A stretch of 64,000 nt of DNA from Limanda limanda. Its lineage: Eukaryota; Chordata; Actinopteri; Pleuronectiformes; Pleuronectidae. This document shows, in pieces, positions 35,645 through 50,700 of the stretch (its first letter is position 1; each line of letters begins with the position of its first letter). The notes beneath the pieces were generated by a model that saw only the letters and a list, made by a program, of their open reading frames with translations, did not search any database and had not been told where the DNA came from. The stretch covers positions 15,626,118 through 15,690,117 of the forward strand of contig NC_083639.1 in the NCBI RefSeq assembly GCF_963576545.1. Reading direction: 5' to 3'. The translations under genes and the position numbers were made by a program.

Positions 35645-38600
35645 ATGCTGACCTGCATGAAGAAATGGGGAGGTGGACCCCTGTAAACACAACAGTGCTG
35701 TTTAACATAAGAAACGCACTTACTGAAAGGACAAAGGCATTACAGACTAATGAAAAGCCACCAAATCAAAAACAAATGTATTCTCCAGGGCACCCATGTC
35801 CATGATTTAATGACTGAAGTAGACTACAATCATTTACACTTATATTTATTTGTTATAACATTTACACTAATTAAGTTCAAAGTAATAGAATAGACGATGC
35901 TGCATCTGTCTCTCCTCTGTTTTTTTATCTTCCACTGACCAAATGCTGCTGATTAAAACACAGTAGACAACAAGGAAAGTAAAGCAAGGGATTGATTTAC
36001 TGATATGATCAACACGTGGAGTCCGTTAGCTCAACGATTACCAACAGCAGCCCTTATAGATTGACATCTTCTGGTTCATCTACATCTCTGAAACACTCGC
36101 TTGGCTACAAATTCCAGACTGAGATCGCTCCTCTCTTATTCCTTCTGTGAGTGGTTTTAAAAGGCTATTTGTAGGATGGATAGGATGGAAGTGGGTTAGA
36201 GCAATTAAATAGAGATTGCTATATATTATTGCCAATTTGCACCATGTTGGGCAAAAAATAGATTAAATAAAAGATATGCAGAAAGTAAAAAGATGCATTA
36301 ATATTAACATTTTTAAAGCTGTACCAATTAGTTTTTCTCCCACTGCCACTGAAAAAGGACCTAACGACTCAAACGTTTTTTTGAGGACTGTACTGCAGTC
36401 TCCTTTCTCCTTTCAGGTGCTGTACCTCCAGCTTCCCCATAGTCAGACAAAAGCTCTTCTGCTTTTTTTTTTTAAAGAAAGCCGTCCTTCTGCCCTGAAT
36501 TCTCCTCTCAAACGCAGCCAATCTGGCTAAGTCTTAATCTGATACATAAAAACATATAATCACATTCTCCTTTACAAACTCAAGAATATCCATTACAACT
36601 CAGGCTGTACTTATGGCCTGTCCCCTACATTTTAAAGGGAGCCTTAAGTGACAGTGTCCTGTGCTCATAGCAGCCACATTCTAGGGTCAGCTGGTTTGGG
36701 TCCAGTCCCTCCCTTTTCACCAATAAACTGTTCTCCGACCTGCAGTGAACTTTTAAAATGCCATTAGTGGACTGAATAAAAGCATTGAGGCCAGCTTGGG
36801 GGGGACATACCACAGATAGCATTGCCTCCGTGGACTCCTGGCATGCACAGAGAGCCCCGACTTGGTAATTTTAGACAGTGAGGCAAACAGGTTTACTCCC
36901 TTCCCAAATACGCATAAGCGTATTGAGCCTTTTGTCTCTATCAAAGCACAGGAAGAGAAATATTGTAAATGCATGTTCCCCTGAGGCTGGGAGCCTATCT
37001 GAGGTATGCAAGAGAGTTGTCCAGCCTCAAAGGATCTTATCCTACGAGAAGGTTTTCACGTCTTACCAGGAAGGACTTTATTTATATACTGTCTGATATG
37101 GTCAGAAAAAACACACTCTTAATAAATCGGTGCCTTTATCTGGATTTGAAATGCAGCCAACAGCCTAACATGGCCTCCCCATCTTTATTTCTCATCTGCT
37201 TTTTTAGGAACACCAGTCTACTCTCCTTTCATGTAGCAAATGCTGATGGCTATCACCCCAGAGTCAACACACGAGGCAGCTGGGACTCACCCCAACAGCT
37301 GATAGCCAAGACATGTTTGGGTGGGAGGGAGAGAACTTACTTCCTCTCTCATACAGTGTCTCTCCCCGCTGCTGCAGGTTTACCCCAACTTACCCCAAGT
37401 ATTTGCTCTGCCAAAATTCTATCATCGGGCTGAGGAAATGGTCCTTAAACCAACTAGAAGGTGCCAGTAGAAACCCGTGTGTCAGAACATCTGAAGCTGG
37501 ATTTATATTTGAAACCAGGGGGTGAGCAGACGTCCCGCTATGAGATGAAGGGTGTAGGTTTTGATTTAAAGTTCAGTGTCAGTATTCAGATGTTCATAGC
37601 ACCCCCATCATCCCAAACACTGGCCAGATGTATTGCACATGATCGGGACATACTCCGCTTTATTTTTTTCCACACAGTTTACATTCTTTATATATTTTGT
37701 GATAGCGGACTATTAATGCACTTGTAGAAAATTAGTTAATTCATGTATCTCATCATCAAAATAGGAGACTATTCTGAGGTGTTTACATTAATTCACAGTG
37801 AGACAGCAGCTACCATGGGGAGCAGAGGTTTGTAGTGGAAACATTACATTATCACCTCTTTACGAGTAGTGTGCTATCACAAAGAAGAAGGGATGGGTTT
37901 CTTTAACTTCAGATCAACAATCTTCACTGTAGCAATGCTTTACCTACTTAAAGAACTATCAATAGACTGAAATGTGGCAGTATTGAACAAATTCTGTAAA
38001 AATAGCTTAGACAAAGTGGGAAGAAAAAATTATTTGTAAACAATGTCTTCCACATTTAAAGGATGTGAATGAATACAACATTATGTGCATCTATGGGAGG
38101 AGCCGTCCTACACTGACAATTTTTTAAATGACAACAATCTCCATCCTGAGAATGTATTAGCGCTCTGTCAGAAATAGCCCCTGACAATACTAACATGCCT
38201 GAAAATGCATATCACATGACCATTCACATACGCCATGCATGCAGAAGTCCACAGCAATTTCTCGCAAATCATTCAAAGCCTTGTTTGACTCCTGTGCATG
38301 TAGACAGTAGCGATATAAAATTCTGAATTGAACTACACAACAGCTGCCAGCAGAGACAAGGTGGATAATGTTAGTGCTTTGTTTCCCATTTTCCAGTCAT
38401 CATGAGTTATCAATGCAACTGTTTGTTAGCTTCCAGAAAAGGATGAGAGGAGCATGACGTCTTCACTGATGAGACCCAATCAGGAAGCAAACATTCATCT
38501 CTGTGTCATTGTGTCTTCAAACTAAGATGCATGGGGCCAGCAGTGTTTCAAAAAAATTCTCCATTTTAACAGCTCGAAACCTCCAGAGTTACATGGATGT

Positions 38601-39467
38601 CTGGTATAGATGGAATAAAAGTGGTTGAAAGCATATCAGTGTAGATTTAACCTCATCACTCTCTTCACCCAGCCTTGAATTGTAGCAACTCAGAAAAGTT
38701 ATAAACACTTCTGCCTTTATGGTCTGGTGACACTTTATTTCAAACAGTTGGTTTTAAGAATAACCCAGCTTATAAATAAACTGGAGCAGAACAGAGTTAA
38801 TTTTTCATTGATGGTTTAAATACCAGGACACAGACCATTAAATCAGTCGCCCAAGCGTTGAGCTCAGCACACTGGAAGTTGAAAACTGCTGCGGACAATC
38901 CTAAGTCTGAAACGCCTTCGACTGCTACTGTTATTGTTTACCTGCGGTTTAATAACTTCTCTTACGCTACATTAGAGGTGTAATGATTCATGTGAACAGA
39001 AGAGGAAAGTGCTGCCGGCGAGTATGAAGGTTCACTGAATTTCTTAACCCAGCACCGGTCACAGTGTCGGTGGAGACGCCTGACGCTCAGCGAGAGCATT
39101 CTGAAAACCCACTGACCTCCCTTCTGCCGTGACCTCTCGCTGCTTCAGCCCAGCTACTCTCTGCCCAGAAAGTAGATTTAGAGAGACATAAGTCTGGGGG
39201 CTCGCTATGGTTCTTCCACCCAAGCACCCCTCTGCACCCATGTTCCCGGCAGATAAGTGGCCATTATTCATCCCGTGCTAAACATTAACTGGATTAATTC
39301 TGCATGGGCTGAGGGGTAAAATTGTATTTGTCCAAACGGGGGGAAACGGGAAGGAAACGAGGAGAGTAGCCAGCTTGGCTGAAATTCTAATTAGCTCGGG
39401 GGGTCGTTAGCAGACAAACTCTACTCTTGCTGATACAGAGGCCTGGGTAAGCCATTAAGCCAGAGAT

Positions 39468-39485
39468 GGGGGGGGGGGGGGGGGG
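39468..39485 (+). repeat. G homopolymer (about 18)
   Basis: An uninterrupted run of G in a purine-rich context. Confidence 0.9.
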
Positions 39486-40712
39486 AGATAGAGGGAGACA
39501 GATTGAAAGTGAGAGAAGAGTGAAAAAAGAAAGGGTGAGGACACATACTTTTCATGAGTAAAGACCCAGGACAGGAAGGTGACCTTGTGTAGTGACTCCT
39601 CAAGGGAACTAGGGCTATTTTTTGCCCCACTTATACGAGGGCTCCTCAGCAGAGAGGGTAAACAACACACCAAGTCCTCCATCTCCGTCTGGCCATCCTT
39701 CTCCACTCTAGGCAGCGCAACTCAATTTCCAGTGGGCCGTTCGGCGGTTTGTCAGTGAGCTCCTCTCAGCCCTGGACTCCGATTCCACGCATAACTAGGT
39801 CATGCTCTGATTTAAAAGAAAATACAGGAGAAAGAAATGTTGTAGGAAATAGAGAAATATCGTGGTGGCTGGTGGGATTTGAAAAATGGCAAATAAGAGT
39901 CACTGAAAATTCGATTTGACATTATTACTATAATTATTATTCCTTCAGCCATTTATTAGAAGTATATAAACCTTTGGTAGAGGATATTCACTTTCAGACC
40001 ACTTAGTTAAGATTCTGTGTAAAACAGTCATGTCTTTCTAAAAGTCTTGTGAAGTGATACACAAATGATCTCTCCCAGCAACTGATAAAGCTGCAGCTCT
40101 GACGCAGCACGATCATGTGGCTCCATGAATGAACCACCCACCTCCTAACCTCCCACATTCAGCACCCCGCGGCCATTTGTCTGACTCAACTCTCATTCAG
40201 CCTCCACTAACGCTCCTCTTCCTCACCTTGTCATCATGACCCAGATGAGGAGTAGGTGTCAGTACTGATTCGCTGACGCTCTCCCTCACACAGTCTAGGT
40301 TTTTTGTTTCATTCACACCATCGCTCCATCATTTAAACCCCTGAATCTTCTTTCTGGTGCTCATCCCTGTAACAAATCACTTTGCAGCCGTCGCCTGTGG
40401 CCACAATCACATGCCGACTGACCAGATGTTCCATCATTAATAATGAATATTAGCATATACCCATTATGTTGACCACAAATGGCAGGCGCAGGTTTGATAT
40501 ATGATCTCCCCCTTATTTTCAGGGGGTTGCTTATATGAAAGTCAACACGAAAGCCTTTATTTGGAGTTGAGGGGTTTGTCCACTAGCGTACAAAAAACAA
40601 TATATCCAGTTGTGGTGAGAAAACAAAACAAAACAAACTCATGTTGGATGTGTGTGGAAAAGACAGGAATCTGGAGCAGACACATTGCTCACTGTGTTAT
40701 ACTTCCATGGAG

Positions 40713-41177
40713 TTTAAAGATATAATATACAACAATTCCATCATTAAAATACTCTGTTGATCTGTGTTCTTATATTATCCAATATATTATCCAATGTTTC
40801 CAACAATGTTCAAATAAGGAGACATTTTATTCCCTGTTATGCGATGTTTCCTTTTGATAGCGTCATATCTGCTTCATCCGTGACTTTGCCCGTTTCTGCC
40901 ATAACGTTGGCTTTTTTCCCCTTGTAATGTTTTATTGGTCCCTTTAATTGATCGTGATTATTCAGTGTTCTTGGCGGCATAACAAGAATTCAACTTTAAT
41001 ACATTACCTAATTCGTGAACATGATTTGCGCCTGAGTCGTGTCAGGTAGTCTTTTATCGGCGATGGCGGTGAAGACTACAACTCCCATGATCCCAAGCTG
41101 CAACACGATGTCACCAAACTTTTATTGTTTTGATTGAGAAATCCTTCACAGCTGAAGTTACATATTGTACGTTTAAA
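40713..41177. mobile_element. MITE-like element with imperfect terminal inverted repeats
   Basis: The left end (40713-40733) and the reverse complement of the right end (41157-41177) both start TTTAAA and agree at most of 21 positions. The element is about 465 bp and has no coding capacity. An internal 'gaagactacaactccc' is typical of teleost MITEs. Target-site duplication was not resolved. Confidence 0.5.
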
Positions 41178-42254
41178 TCCAGAGATACCATGTGATACAA
41201 ATAAAGTGAAAGGAAACAGCAGTTCTGTCATATGAGCAGAGAAACTTTGGAAAGACGGGGGAGAATGTAGGAGACTTTAAAAAGTCTTTGCCCAAGCAAC
41301 CCAAATATTTCCTGTAATAGTTTAAGCTCAAACTTAAATAAACCCCAACGACTCAGCAATGCCAGGCTTAAATATTTAGCTTTCAAGGACAAGCAGCTAA
41401 AGACAGGATCAGTTCATCAAGTAAATCCACCCTGGAACAAAATGAAAGAATGTACATATTCAAAGTAAAGCTAACTTGCTTATGTAAAACTATGTCATAC
41501 GGATAAGATTGTACTGCAATTAGTTATCAGTAGCTGGATGAAAAAATAAAATGAAAAGATTCAACAAGCTAACTACATGTCTGGGTTTTCCCATCAGTTT
41601 GTGTGGTTTGGGGTTTTAATAATTAACAATAACAAAAACACTTGAACATGAGTCATGATAGTTAAGTTGGATCATACCTTCTGATTTAATTTGTCCCATT
41701 TAATTAGTATTTATAGAAGAGCTACAAGTAGAAACTTGTCTGTGTTGGGAGGAGCAGCTCCTACATTGTTCAAAGCATCTTAGTCGTGATCAAGAGCATT
41801 TAATGAGCAACTGAAACTTGAAGGACGGTTTAGCTTCAGTGTACTAAGTGATTTATGAGACTATACAGACACAAAGAGTCTGCTGAATGAATGATTAGAG
41901 GGGATGGACAGTGTGTGGATGGGAAAAATATTAGGAGGAAAAAACAGGTTTATCTTTCTTGAACTGCTCATATTATTGTGATGGTTTTTTTAAAAAAAAA
42001 ATCTAATGAATTTCTCTATATTATGAAATAATATATTATAAATGAGTAACTGTGGAGCAGTGGTTTGATCAAATCTGACTGCTACTGGTCTGGAAACACC
42101 AAGACAGCAACTCTCCAGAGGTTGTTATAAAAATGTTGCTGAATCTTGATTTGTGTATGAAGGTATGTGACATCAAATGTTACAAACTGTGACCCGTCCA
42201 CCTCAATATCTCTCATGTGAAAAAACACTTGGGGCTGCAAATTCCCTCTGCTGC
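41178..42254. other. Gene-free, nothing recognised
   Basis: AT-rich unique sequence with no supported exon. Confidence 0.5.
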
Positions 42255-42345
42255 TGTGTCAATTTAGAATTTCCACTATTGAGGATCAATAAAGGTAAGT
42301 TATCTATCTGACCTAATCTTATGTTATGTTATGTTATTTCAGATT
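42255..42345 (+). repeat. LINE 3'-tail remnant with TGTTA repeats
   Basis: 'attgaggatcaataaagg' is the usual end of a teleost LINE copy, and a short (TTATG)n tail follows at about 42318-42340. Confidence 0.5.
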
Positions 42346-45300
42346 AATTAAAAACACACAAACACACACTCACCACACCACACAAAGTCCATTTCGGTGA
42401 GGGCACTGCAGTCCTCTCCTCACAGGGTCTCGAAGGCCTGGGGAGGCTATGGATTGAAGGAGAGACGGCCATTTCCCAGCCGTGACAGAATCATGGTAGG
42501 TTTCATCACTGGCCGATAAAAACGCGAACCAAGGGCTTTATTGATTGATCACTGCCGAGTGCATCGATAGTTGGGAGCAGACATCCAAGGACAGAGGAGG
42601 CTGCAGAGGCATCCCACATTGAGCCATTTACATGCTTGGACAAAATCCCATTAAAGAACTTCCACCATACCGAGGTCGAACTTTCCTCAGCTGTTTTCAG
42701 AAGTGACCAGAGGTAATGTCCAGAGAATTGGATGCAGTCTTTCACCTTTCACAGATGCACACCAGCGAACATTCTCTGCACAGACGCGTTCACAACAGCA
42801 AACAATCCTAATCCGGAGCCTCTCACTCGGACTATGTGTTTACACATGCTGCTCCGGAGAAAATAAGGATGACCTGTGGAGCTCAGTGCGTGTTTGAAAG
42901 CAGCTCTAGTGAACACATCTATCTGTCTGTAGCTTTGCTTCCCCCCTCTTGATTTCCCCACTTACAGCTAAGCCCCCCCCCCACAATCCCTATTTAAAGC
43001 ACCGCCCATTAGTGAGCAGTGAAAGAGAGCTGTGCCCTGAGAGAAACTAAATCACCCCAGCCCATGCTGTTTACACCAGACCCGGCCCGCCGCTTGAGTT
43101 GCTGTTTATTTGAACTGTGAACCTCCATGTGAGGTGTGTGTGAAAGGACAAGTCTATGTGCATGTGGGAGAGAGAGCGAAAAAGACAGAGAGCATGTGAG
43201 GTGAGGGGGAGGGAACAAGTTCCACACAAAAACCAGTGTCTCGCCCTTCGATTTATTTCACACCTCTCTAACACGCTTTTCACAGTGTATTTATTCGCCC
43301 CACGGGCTCCTGGCGCTCCTCGGGTTCTCCAGGCCACAGACGGGCCTCTGTGCAGCCCGGTCGGGGTGTAAGGGAGGCCCGAAAACAGACCTCTCACACC
43401 CTCCCTCCCCATTCCACCCTTGGCGCTCCAGACACAATAATGTCCTTCTGCCGACCCACGTACTGCATCACAGCCTGTTCTTACACCTTTGCATATGTTC
43501 AGACATGCACGATCACACAGAAAACATACAGCTCTCCTGCTGCGTAGCATTCACACACATACTGTATAATTGAGAAAGAATGCATGCAGTTGTACGCACG
43601 ATTATATAGAGATTTCCATTCAAAGCAGGGAGGCTCAGAGCTAACTTCGTACCCTCCCATGACACACGCTCACATTTGTTTGGAACAGTACGGTTACTGT
43701 GGGATTAGTTGAAAGTGTCCAAGCAGAGGATAAGAAGACCTGAGCATCAATGAAGCCACTGTTTATAAAGAGCACACTGACTGGAAGAGCGATGAGGATT
43801 ATGAAAGCCAGCCAAGTATTCAAACATGAGAACAAGTACACTCACTGAGGAAACACACACACATGTCAAATAAGAGCACATAATATACATAAACATAAAC
43901 ACACACCCACCGAGCGCTGGGCTTATCTAAATGTCAAACCTACCGAAGCACTCAGCACTTCCCTATGGTGGTATTTTTTTTGGGGGGGATACAATATTGC
44001 CTGGCCATACTAATGCGTATATTTTGCATTCCAAATTTTGATGTTTGAGCCAGTTGTCTCCAAAACTGAGACTTTTACATGCGCCTTCCAAAGGGTTTCT
44101 GTGTATCCATACACGGAAGTGTTTGGGAAACATTGACATCACAGCCTACTCCATGCATCCCCACTGTTACTCTGTGTAATGAACATTAGCAAGAACCAAC
44201 AACAACAATGCTACACAAACTTTGTCGACATTTGGTTAGCACTGCTAGGTCTGATTACAAGTTTGCAGCAATATTTCACATTTAGCAAGATTCACAGATG
44301 CCTGCCTTGCCCAATATTTCAGCCATCAGAGTTCGTTGATGTAGACCTGGTCATCACCTACTGACCCAGCATTGTTTATTCGATCGTCTGTAGTCATTTT
44401 TGTGATCTCATGTTGATGGAGATACTTTGTCAAACGAGAATCATGAGGATGGAGACTTTTGTAAAAACAGGGAGGAAAAGATCCATTCAAAAAAGTATCT
44501 GCAGCAGTGTAGTCAAGTGTGGCAGCCTCCGAATAAACAGCACAGGCGTCAATGGCCATAAACACGTCATTCACTCTTATGATCAAACTATCAAACTCAC
44601 AATAAAGACGATATAACATTTTATATTACATTCCAATGTGAGTGCGGCACGAACAAGCAGAAGACCACAAGTGAAAGCAGGAGCCAAAACCTGGTCTGAG
44701 TTAACAGGATGTCAAATAATTTATCATCAGCATCAGTTCCCCTCACACATGCTTAACAATGACCAATCCAAAGGATCATTTGACTTGAAGCAGTTTCATG
44801 AAGAAAAAAAAAATAAGAAAATAATATTGCAGCTGCTCCCTGAAGCATGGAACAGCTAATCACTGTGTATCATTCTGCTATAGCCTCTGCTGCCGGGCTC
44901 CACATGTGTTGCTGGCAAGCTCTGCACATAAACCACACAGTATTCCCAGACAGAAACATAGAGACATACGGACTAACAGGGCAAACGCTGGACATACATA
45001 TGAAACATTCCCCTACAAATATGCTTTCACACACATACAACCACGCAAACAATCATATCCCTGTGAAATTCATGCAAGCCCATCAGCTATCGTTAGCACA
45101 ACAGAGAGGGACACACTAATCTGTGGAAAGGCACTGTTGATATCCACCGTGTCTAATCACATTGCAGCTCAAGTATGTTTGGTGCCTGCTTTGGCTCCAC
45201 TCTGGTATCTGGGCCAGCGTACCAGCCAGTAGAGTAAACTCCAGACAGGAAAGGCTGTTCCCATGTGTGTGTGTGCATGTGTTTGTGTGTGTGTCTGCAT

Positions 45301-47504
45301 GCCAAGACTGTGCCAGCCACAAGACTGATGCCGGCGTCAGACTGAATCACAGTCAGTGTGCCGTTCCTGTCCTGCAGCATACCGAGAGGTTAGAGAGAGA
45401 GGGACAAAGACGGAGGGATCATAAAAACAGATCATAAAAGAAACATCAATGGGGGATAGAGTGAGCGAGAGAGGGAAACATAAAAGAGGGTGTGAAAAGC
45501 AGGAGGGTTCGTGAAACAACGCCTGAGAGGGCAGCACAATGGAAACCAAAAAAACACGACAGGGAGGGACGCCATCACCAAGCCCATCCATCTACATGCC
45601 AATACATTAATGTATACTCTGCATCTGACCTATGGATTGGTCGGATTGCCGGTTCACGTCTACCTAACAATGACAAGCATCTATTCTTTACCATGGCATA
45701 CTCTGACAAAGCTGCTGCGACAGTATCAGCCGATAAATAGACCAAATTTCAAGACACTTAGCCCCAATTAGTTGCCTGTGGCCATCAGTTAAAGTCTCAT
45801 CCCATCGGAATTAAAAGCATAACAATTTTAGGGCTTAATTAAATAATTTTAATGGGATAAGTAGATTTGATCATGGGTGAAAACTAAGTTTTAGTTTATC
45901 ATTTGCATTACATTCTGCTTTGGTGAAAAACAAATGTATTTACAGCGTTTAAGTTTTGAAGGGAACATGGAGCTGGACAGTAGGGGCTATTGCAGCTCAT
46001 TGGAATCCTCTATTTTTTACCTCTTCTGTTTGGAGTGTGAACAAAAGAAACATGGTTTGTAGTCATGTAAAAGACAGAGGTCGCTGATTGGCTTATTGAA
46101 TTCACTCCCTTGTTCACTGATTAATTTCTCTACAAAAGAGTTTACTCTATAATGAGCAGAAAATAGAGAATTCAGACACATAACCTCTCATCAGCATTTG
46201 TGTTATATTTGACGAGTGACACAATGAGAGTTTGTGAGCAGAAAGAACTGTATATGCTTGTATTTTGATGACCCAAAACAGGTGGATAAACTTACATCCT
46301 TTTAACAGTCATATAATAAGGTAACCTTATAAGATTTCAGACTGAGCTAATTCAATTGACTAAATAGCTAATGATGGCATGTTACTGGTTGTGTTAGTGG
46401 TAAGCCACCAGCTACAGTGCTCGTAGGCCGTATGTCACCAACCTTAAAGCAACACCCATATCACAAGCAGCTTCTACTACTTTCGGATGTAACCAGTCTT
46501 CTGTTACCCTGAGTCCTCAGTCAATACGGCCAATGGCATCATCAAGCCTCAAAGCTCGACTGTTTAACACAAAGACCTCCAAAACACGAGCCATTGATCT
46601 CTATTGATTATGAGCTGGTTTGAATTTAGCTGCAGTGGCTGACCCTGCTCGTCCATTTGATCCTTCCTTAGCGCGCAGCTTCACCATTGTGAACTCTATT
46701 GATTCCACATACAGATCAAGAATCTGAGTATTTTAACGGATCCTATTGGGACAGACATTCAGTTTCTCAAACAATATCTAATCAATTCATGGGATGAGTC
46801 AGAAGGGTTTAGCGAGAACAATCACAGGCTGCCCCCGATCTTATTGGAAAATGAATAGATGGACGGGTACACATAAACAATAGGGGCATAAAAATGTCTC
46901 CTATGTTGAGAGGCGGATTTGAGACAGCACAATTTTTGATGACACAGCACGGAGCTTTGGGGTGCACACTGCACTCCATCTGGGCGCATTTAGTAGCCAT
47001 GTGCAATTTATTACGTATTTCGGGAAATGAAGCCACGATTGAGTTTGTAATCTGCTGATGGGAGTTAATTCCCATTGTTCATGGTTTGTTCTGTTGTGAC
47101 TTGAGTGGGGTAAACAAAGTTTGAGGGGAGCTGACTGAGGGGTTAGAGAAGTAAAAAAAAAGAAGAACCAAATACGTCACAATAAGGTCCAACAAAGTGG
47201 CTGCAGCTCTGCCACAGCACCAGGCTTTTTACACTCCAAGACACCTCAGCTGTAAATTACTGTTTTAGAGCACAGGGGTGAAATTCATCACCCTCATGGT
47301 TGGCAGGCTTGGTAAACTTTGGCGATCCTGTGTCATTCTGCAAACTCTGATCAACAACTTGAGAGGTCCTGGCTAACTTGGCAGTGATGTCGCTGCGGCC
47401 TGTGGCTTAACATTTATGAAAAGCACTCAATAGTGAGGTGTGGATAATGGTAAGTAAAGACATATACCTAACAAGCAATTGGTATGTGGCATCTTGTTTT
47501 CTGC
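42346..47504. other. Gene-free, with a complex block at 46640-47090
   Basis: No exon was recognised. The GC-richer patch at 43220-43450 gives longer chance frames on both strands. The 46640-47090 block is non-repetitive, with balanced composition and AATTA and TAAT words, and looks like a conserved noncoding element. This is inference. Confidence 0.3.
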
Positions 47505-47765
47505 ACATAAACTAGACCATTTCTTAGCCAAGGGCAGGGACTTCCTGGAGTTACTGTTCCCTCTTATACAGACCCAGGTTAGCTGTTTCCAGCTGCCTCC
47601 AATATTTATGCTAAGCTAAGCTAACCATCTCCTGGCTTCAGCTCCATATTTAATTGACAGTCATGGGGAGTGGTACCGTATCAATTGTCAAACACATATT
47701 TCCCGAAATACCCAGTTTTAACTTTAACTCCTCTAAGCTAAAATAAACTATTACACTGCACATTA
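47505..47765. repeat. Dispersed teleost repeat (SINE/MITE-like)
   Basis: It contains 'ttatgctaagctaagc' with preceding 'gctgtttccagctgcc' and following 'tcctggcttcagc', the core of a very common teleost short repeat. Boundaries are approximate. Confidence 0.6.
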
Positions 47766-50700
47766 GTTCATATGCATTTAAAAAACAGCATGCCTGTACT
47801 TATTCCACTGCTCTCAGAACTTTAATACTTGAGTTACACGATATTGCTTTTCCATTACACACAAAACAAAAATTGGAGACTATCCGCTCTTACTTCTAAA
47901 GCTTGGGATAACTTTCTTTTTTTTTTGTGCTGCAGCATGAATAATCAAAGACCATACAAAATTGATGTTCAATTTTTTTGGGGGGAATGTGCGCCAAGTA
48001 CTTGAAAACTTCCAGGAGGAGATTTTTTTTGCTGCTCCAAAGAAAGGAAGAGGAAAAAATGTATGCTCTGAAAAAAAAACCGTGGTGGGATTGTGGGATT
48101 TGAAATTTTGAATGTAGTCAGACATTATGCACATAACCCACATCAGCTATTCATTACGCTACTCATAGGGGGGAAAAACCTTGTAAATTTCTTGCAAAAC
48201 ATTACAGAGCACATTACCATTCAATACTGTTTTAATAACGAGCAAAAACAGCATGAATCCAAGTCTGCCTGGTTCCACCACTGACCCAAAACCACATTAA
48301 ATCTTAATAGGCAGCACACAAACTAACTAAGACATAAAGGGATATGGCTTTAATAAACATAGTTAACATGACGCTTTAAGATCTCCTGCACAGCCCCTCT
48401 TCTGAACCTCAGTGCAAACCTCACCAAGCCTCTATTTAGAGTCAGCACCCTACTGGTGGCTCGCTACCGTGTCCAGTGGCTTCCCAGGCAGAACGCTAAA
48501 CAGCTGAGTGGCGGTGAGGCGACTGGCCAAGCAGCCGCGTGTTAGTGCTGTGGGGTGAGACAGCCACATCTGGTCGGCCTGCTCCCACTTAGAGCAGCAC
48601 CGTGGTCCGCTGTGCAGCCAAACCTCAGAGGTCAGGGACACATCCAGGGGCCGTGTGTGTGTGTGTGTCAGTGTGTGTATACCCCTGCCATGCAGTGTAA
48701 CCTACAGAAATAGGAACTGGATCAAATTTAAAGCAGTTGTGCTCAACCCTCAATAAATAGAAGCTTTTTCCTTCAAATGCCAGATTTAAGAGATTACCAC
48801 TTCTTCTTATTTTGGGGAAGAACTTGATTTATTTTTGGACTGGGCTGAGGTAGAGGAGAATAAATGGAGCAAGCAGGGATTGATACTAGAGGCTAAATGA
48901 TTTAACCACCGTCACATTCGTCAAGGTGAGGTATTTCTGATCCCGTCCTTGAGCTCTTCCACCAAACCACCTACTTACAATGCCAACTGCAGCCTCTGAT
49001 ACCATAAATTTCCTTTAAATGAAAAACGCCAGCAGGACATCGCTTCATATGCCACATTTGAATGTGAAAATGATGACAAAGAGGCATCACATCTGCACTC
49101 AAACCTGCGGCTTAAATCATGAGCTGCCTCTGAGTAGTGCTGATGGTAATTACCCTATAAGGTTATGTCTGTGTGAAGTGATTCATGCATTATCTGGGCA
49201 CTGTATGACACAGGCATAGCTGCAGTAAGAGCCTGATGATTGCACCATGACGCTGATTATGACAGCATGTGTCACCATGTTGTTGTCACCCTCAAACTAT
49301 AAGTGTCCAAACACTAAGGGCAAAGATACAGGGTCTAAACATACTGCACACAAATGTGTCATTGTTTATGTTTATTACAGACATGACTGAAGACCTAATG
49401 GGGACCAAAGAGAACAACTGCAGCAACTGAAAAATACCCAGTTTGACCACAGAGCGACAGCTGAGATCATCTATGTTTTTTTTCTCTCAAGTGGGAATAA
49501 GATTAGACACATGAAAATGAACCAGAGGAAGAACTCAGAAGGTTTTAAGCCTCATCCACTGATTCCCATAATCTGTTTGTCTGTGTAGAACTCAAAACTC
49601 GAGAATCGTACATCATCATTGTCAAGTATACAAGCAACCTAATTCCATACATTTCCTATTTCCATTCTACATATAATTTCACACAGTTAGGTAATTGTCA
49701 GTTTTTTCAATTAATATATAAAACGCAACAAATGTTTCTGTTGCTAGCAAACAGCAATCACACACATAGGATCATTTCATTTCTTTTTTTTTGTGTATTC
49801 CAAGACCTTTCTCTTTTCTCTTCAGCCTGCAGTGTATTTAGTATTTTTCACAAGGGTGGGTGCACATATTTTCACGCTGACTTTTTCAAGCTCAAGTTTT
49901 GTCAAGGTTGTTGGTGTAAACACACTGAATAATACAGCTGAACTAATAAATAGGCCTGGCCAATAGTAGCTGATCGAAAACATATTGTTCTATTGTTATT
50001 GGTGTTTATGTCAGCTGATGGGTAAAATACAAATTACAGCCCAGATGTGGTAAAGACAGTTGGAGCTTCATTTTGAAACAGTGTCACTACAAAGTGTTAT
50101 ACTCTATTCAGTTTCTGAATTCATCGGCTGGTCAAACAAGTTTGCTGGACTTTCATGGGCATATACGAGCTGATTAGAATTTGTATATGTAATAATATAA
50201 TACTAAACTTCTTTTATATAGTTAAGTATATCATGGTACTGGGACACACATTTTGTTGCCTGGATCAATTGGACGTGGTTGTTGGAACAAATTAACATAA
50301 TAAAAAAGGATCCTGAAAATGCAGATGTGAGTAAAGTTAGTTTGAGCTATCAGCACTTTACTGTATACTGGTCCTTTTGCTGCAGTGCATGTGAACACCA
50401 GTCAGCACATACAGTATCTGAACTGCACTGTACTGGCATGTGGCCAGGTTCACCGTACCTGAGGTGGGCATGGAAACAACAACATGGAAACAAACTGCAG
50501 AGAGCAGCAGGCTAAAGGCCAGGATTACTGTGTGGAAACAGGAATATTTTTAGAATGGCAGAGATGCAGCAGCCAGAGATGAACTCGGTCACTGAACAGA
50601 CTGTGAACAATTACATCTGGGAAGCAGGTGGCTGCTAATGTCACATTATCTAGACAGACATAAAATATGGCATCAGAAGACACATAAGTATGGCATGAGC

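Larger units (their letters stand above)
35045..40712. other. Gene-free flank upstream of prickle2
   Basis: No exon was recognised. It holds an AT-repeat patch (35160-35200), an imperfect CA tract (35415-35472), G-homopolymers (35624-35644 and 39468-39485) and a complex block at 39000-39320 with TAAT/ATTA words that may be a regulatory element. Confidence 0.5.
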
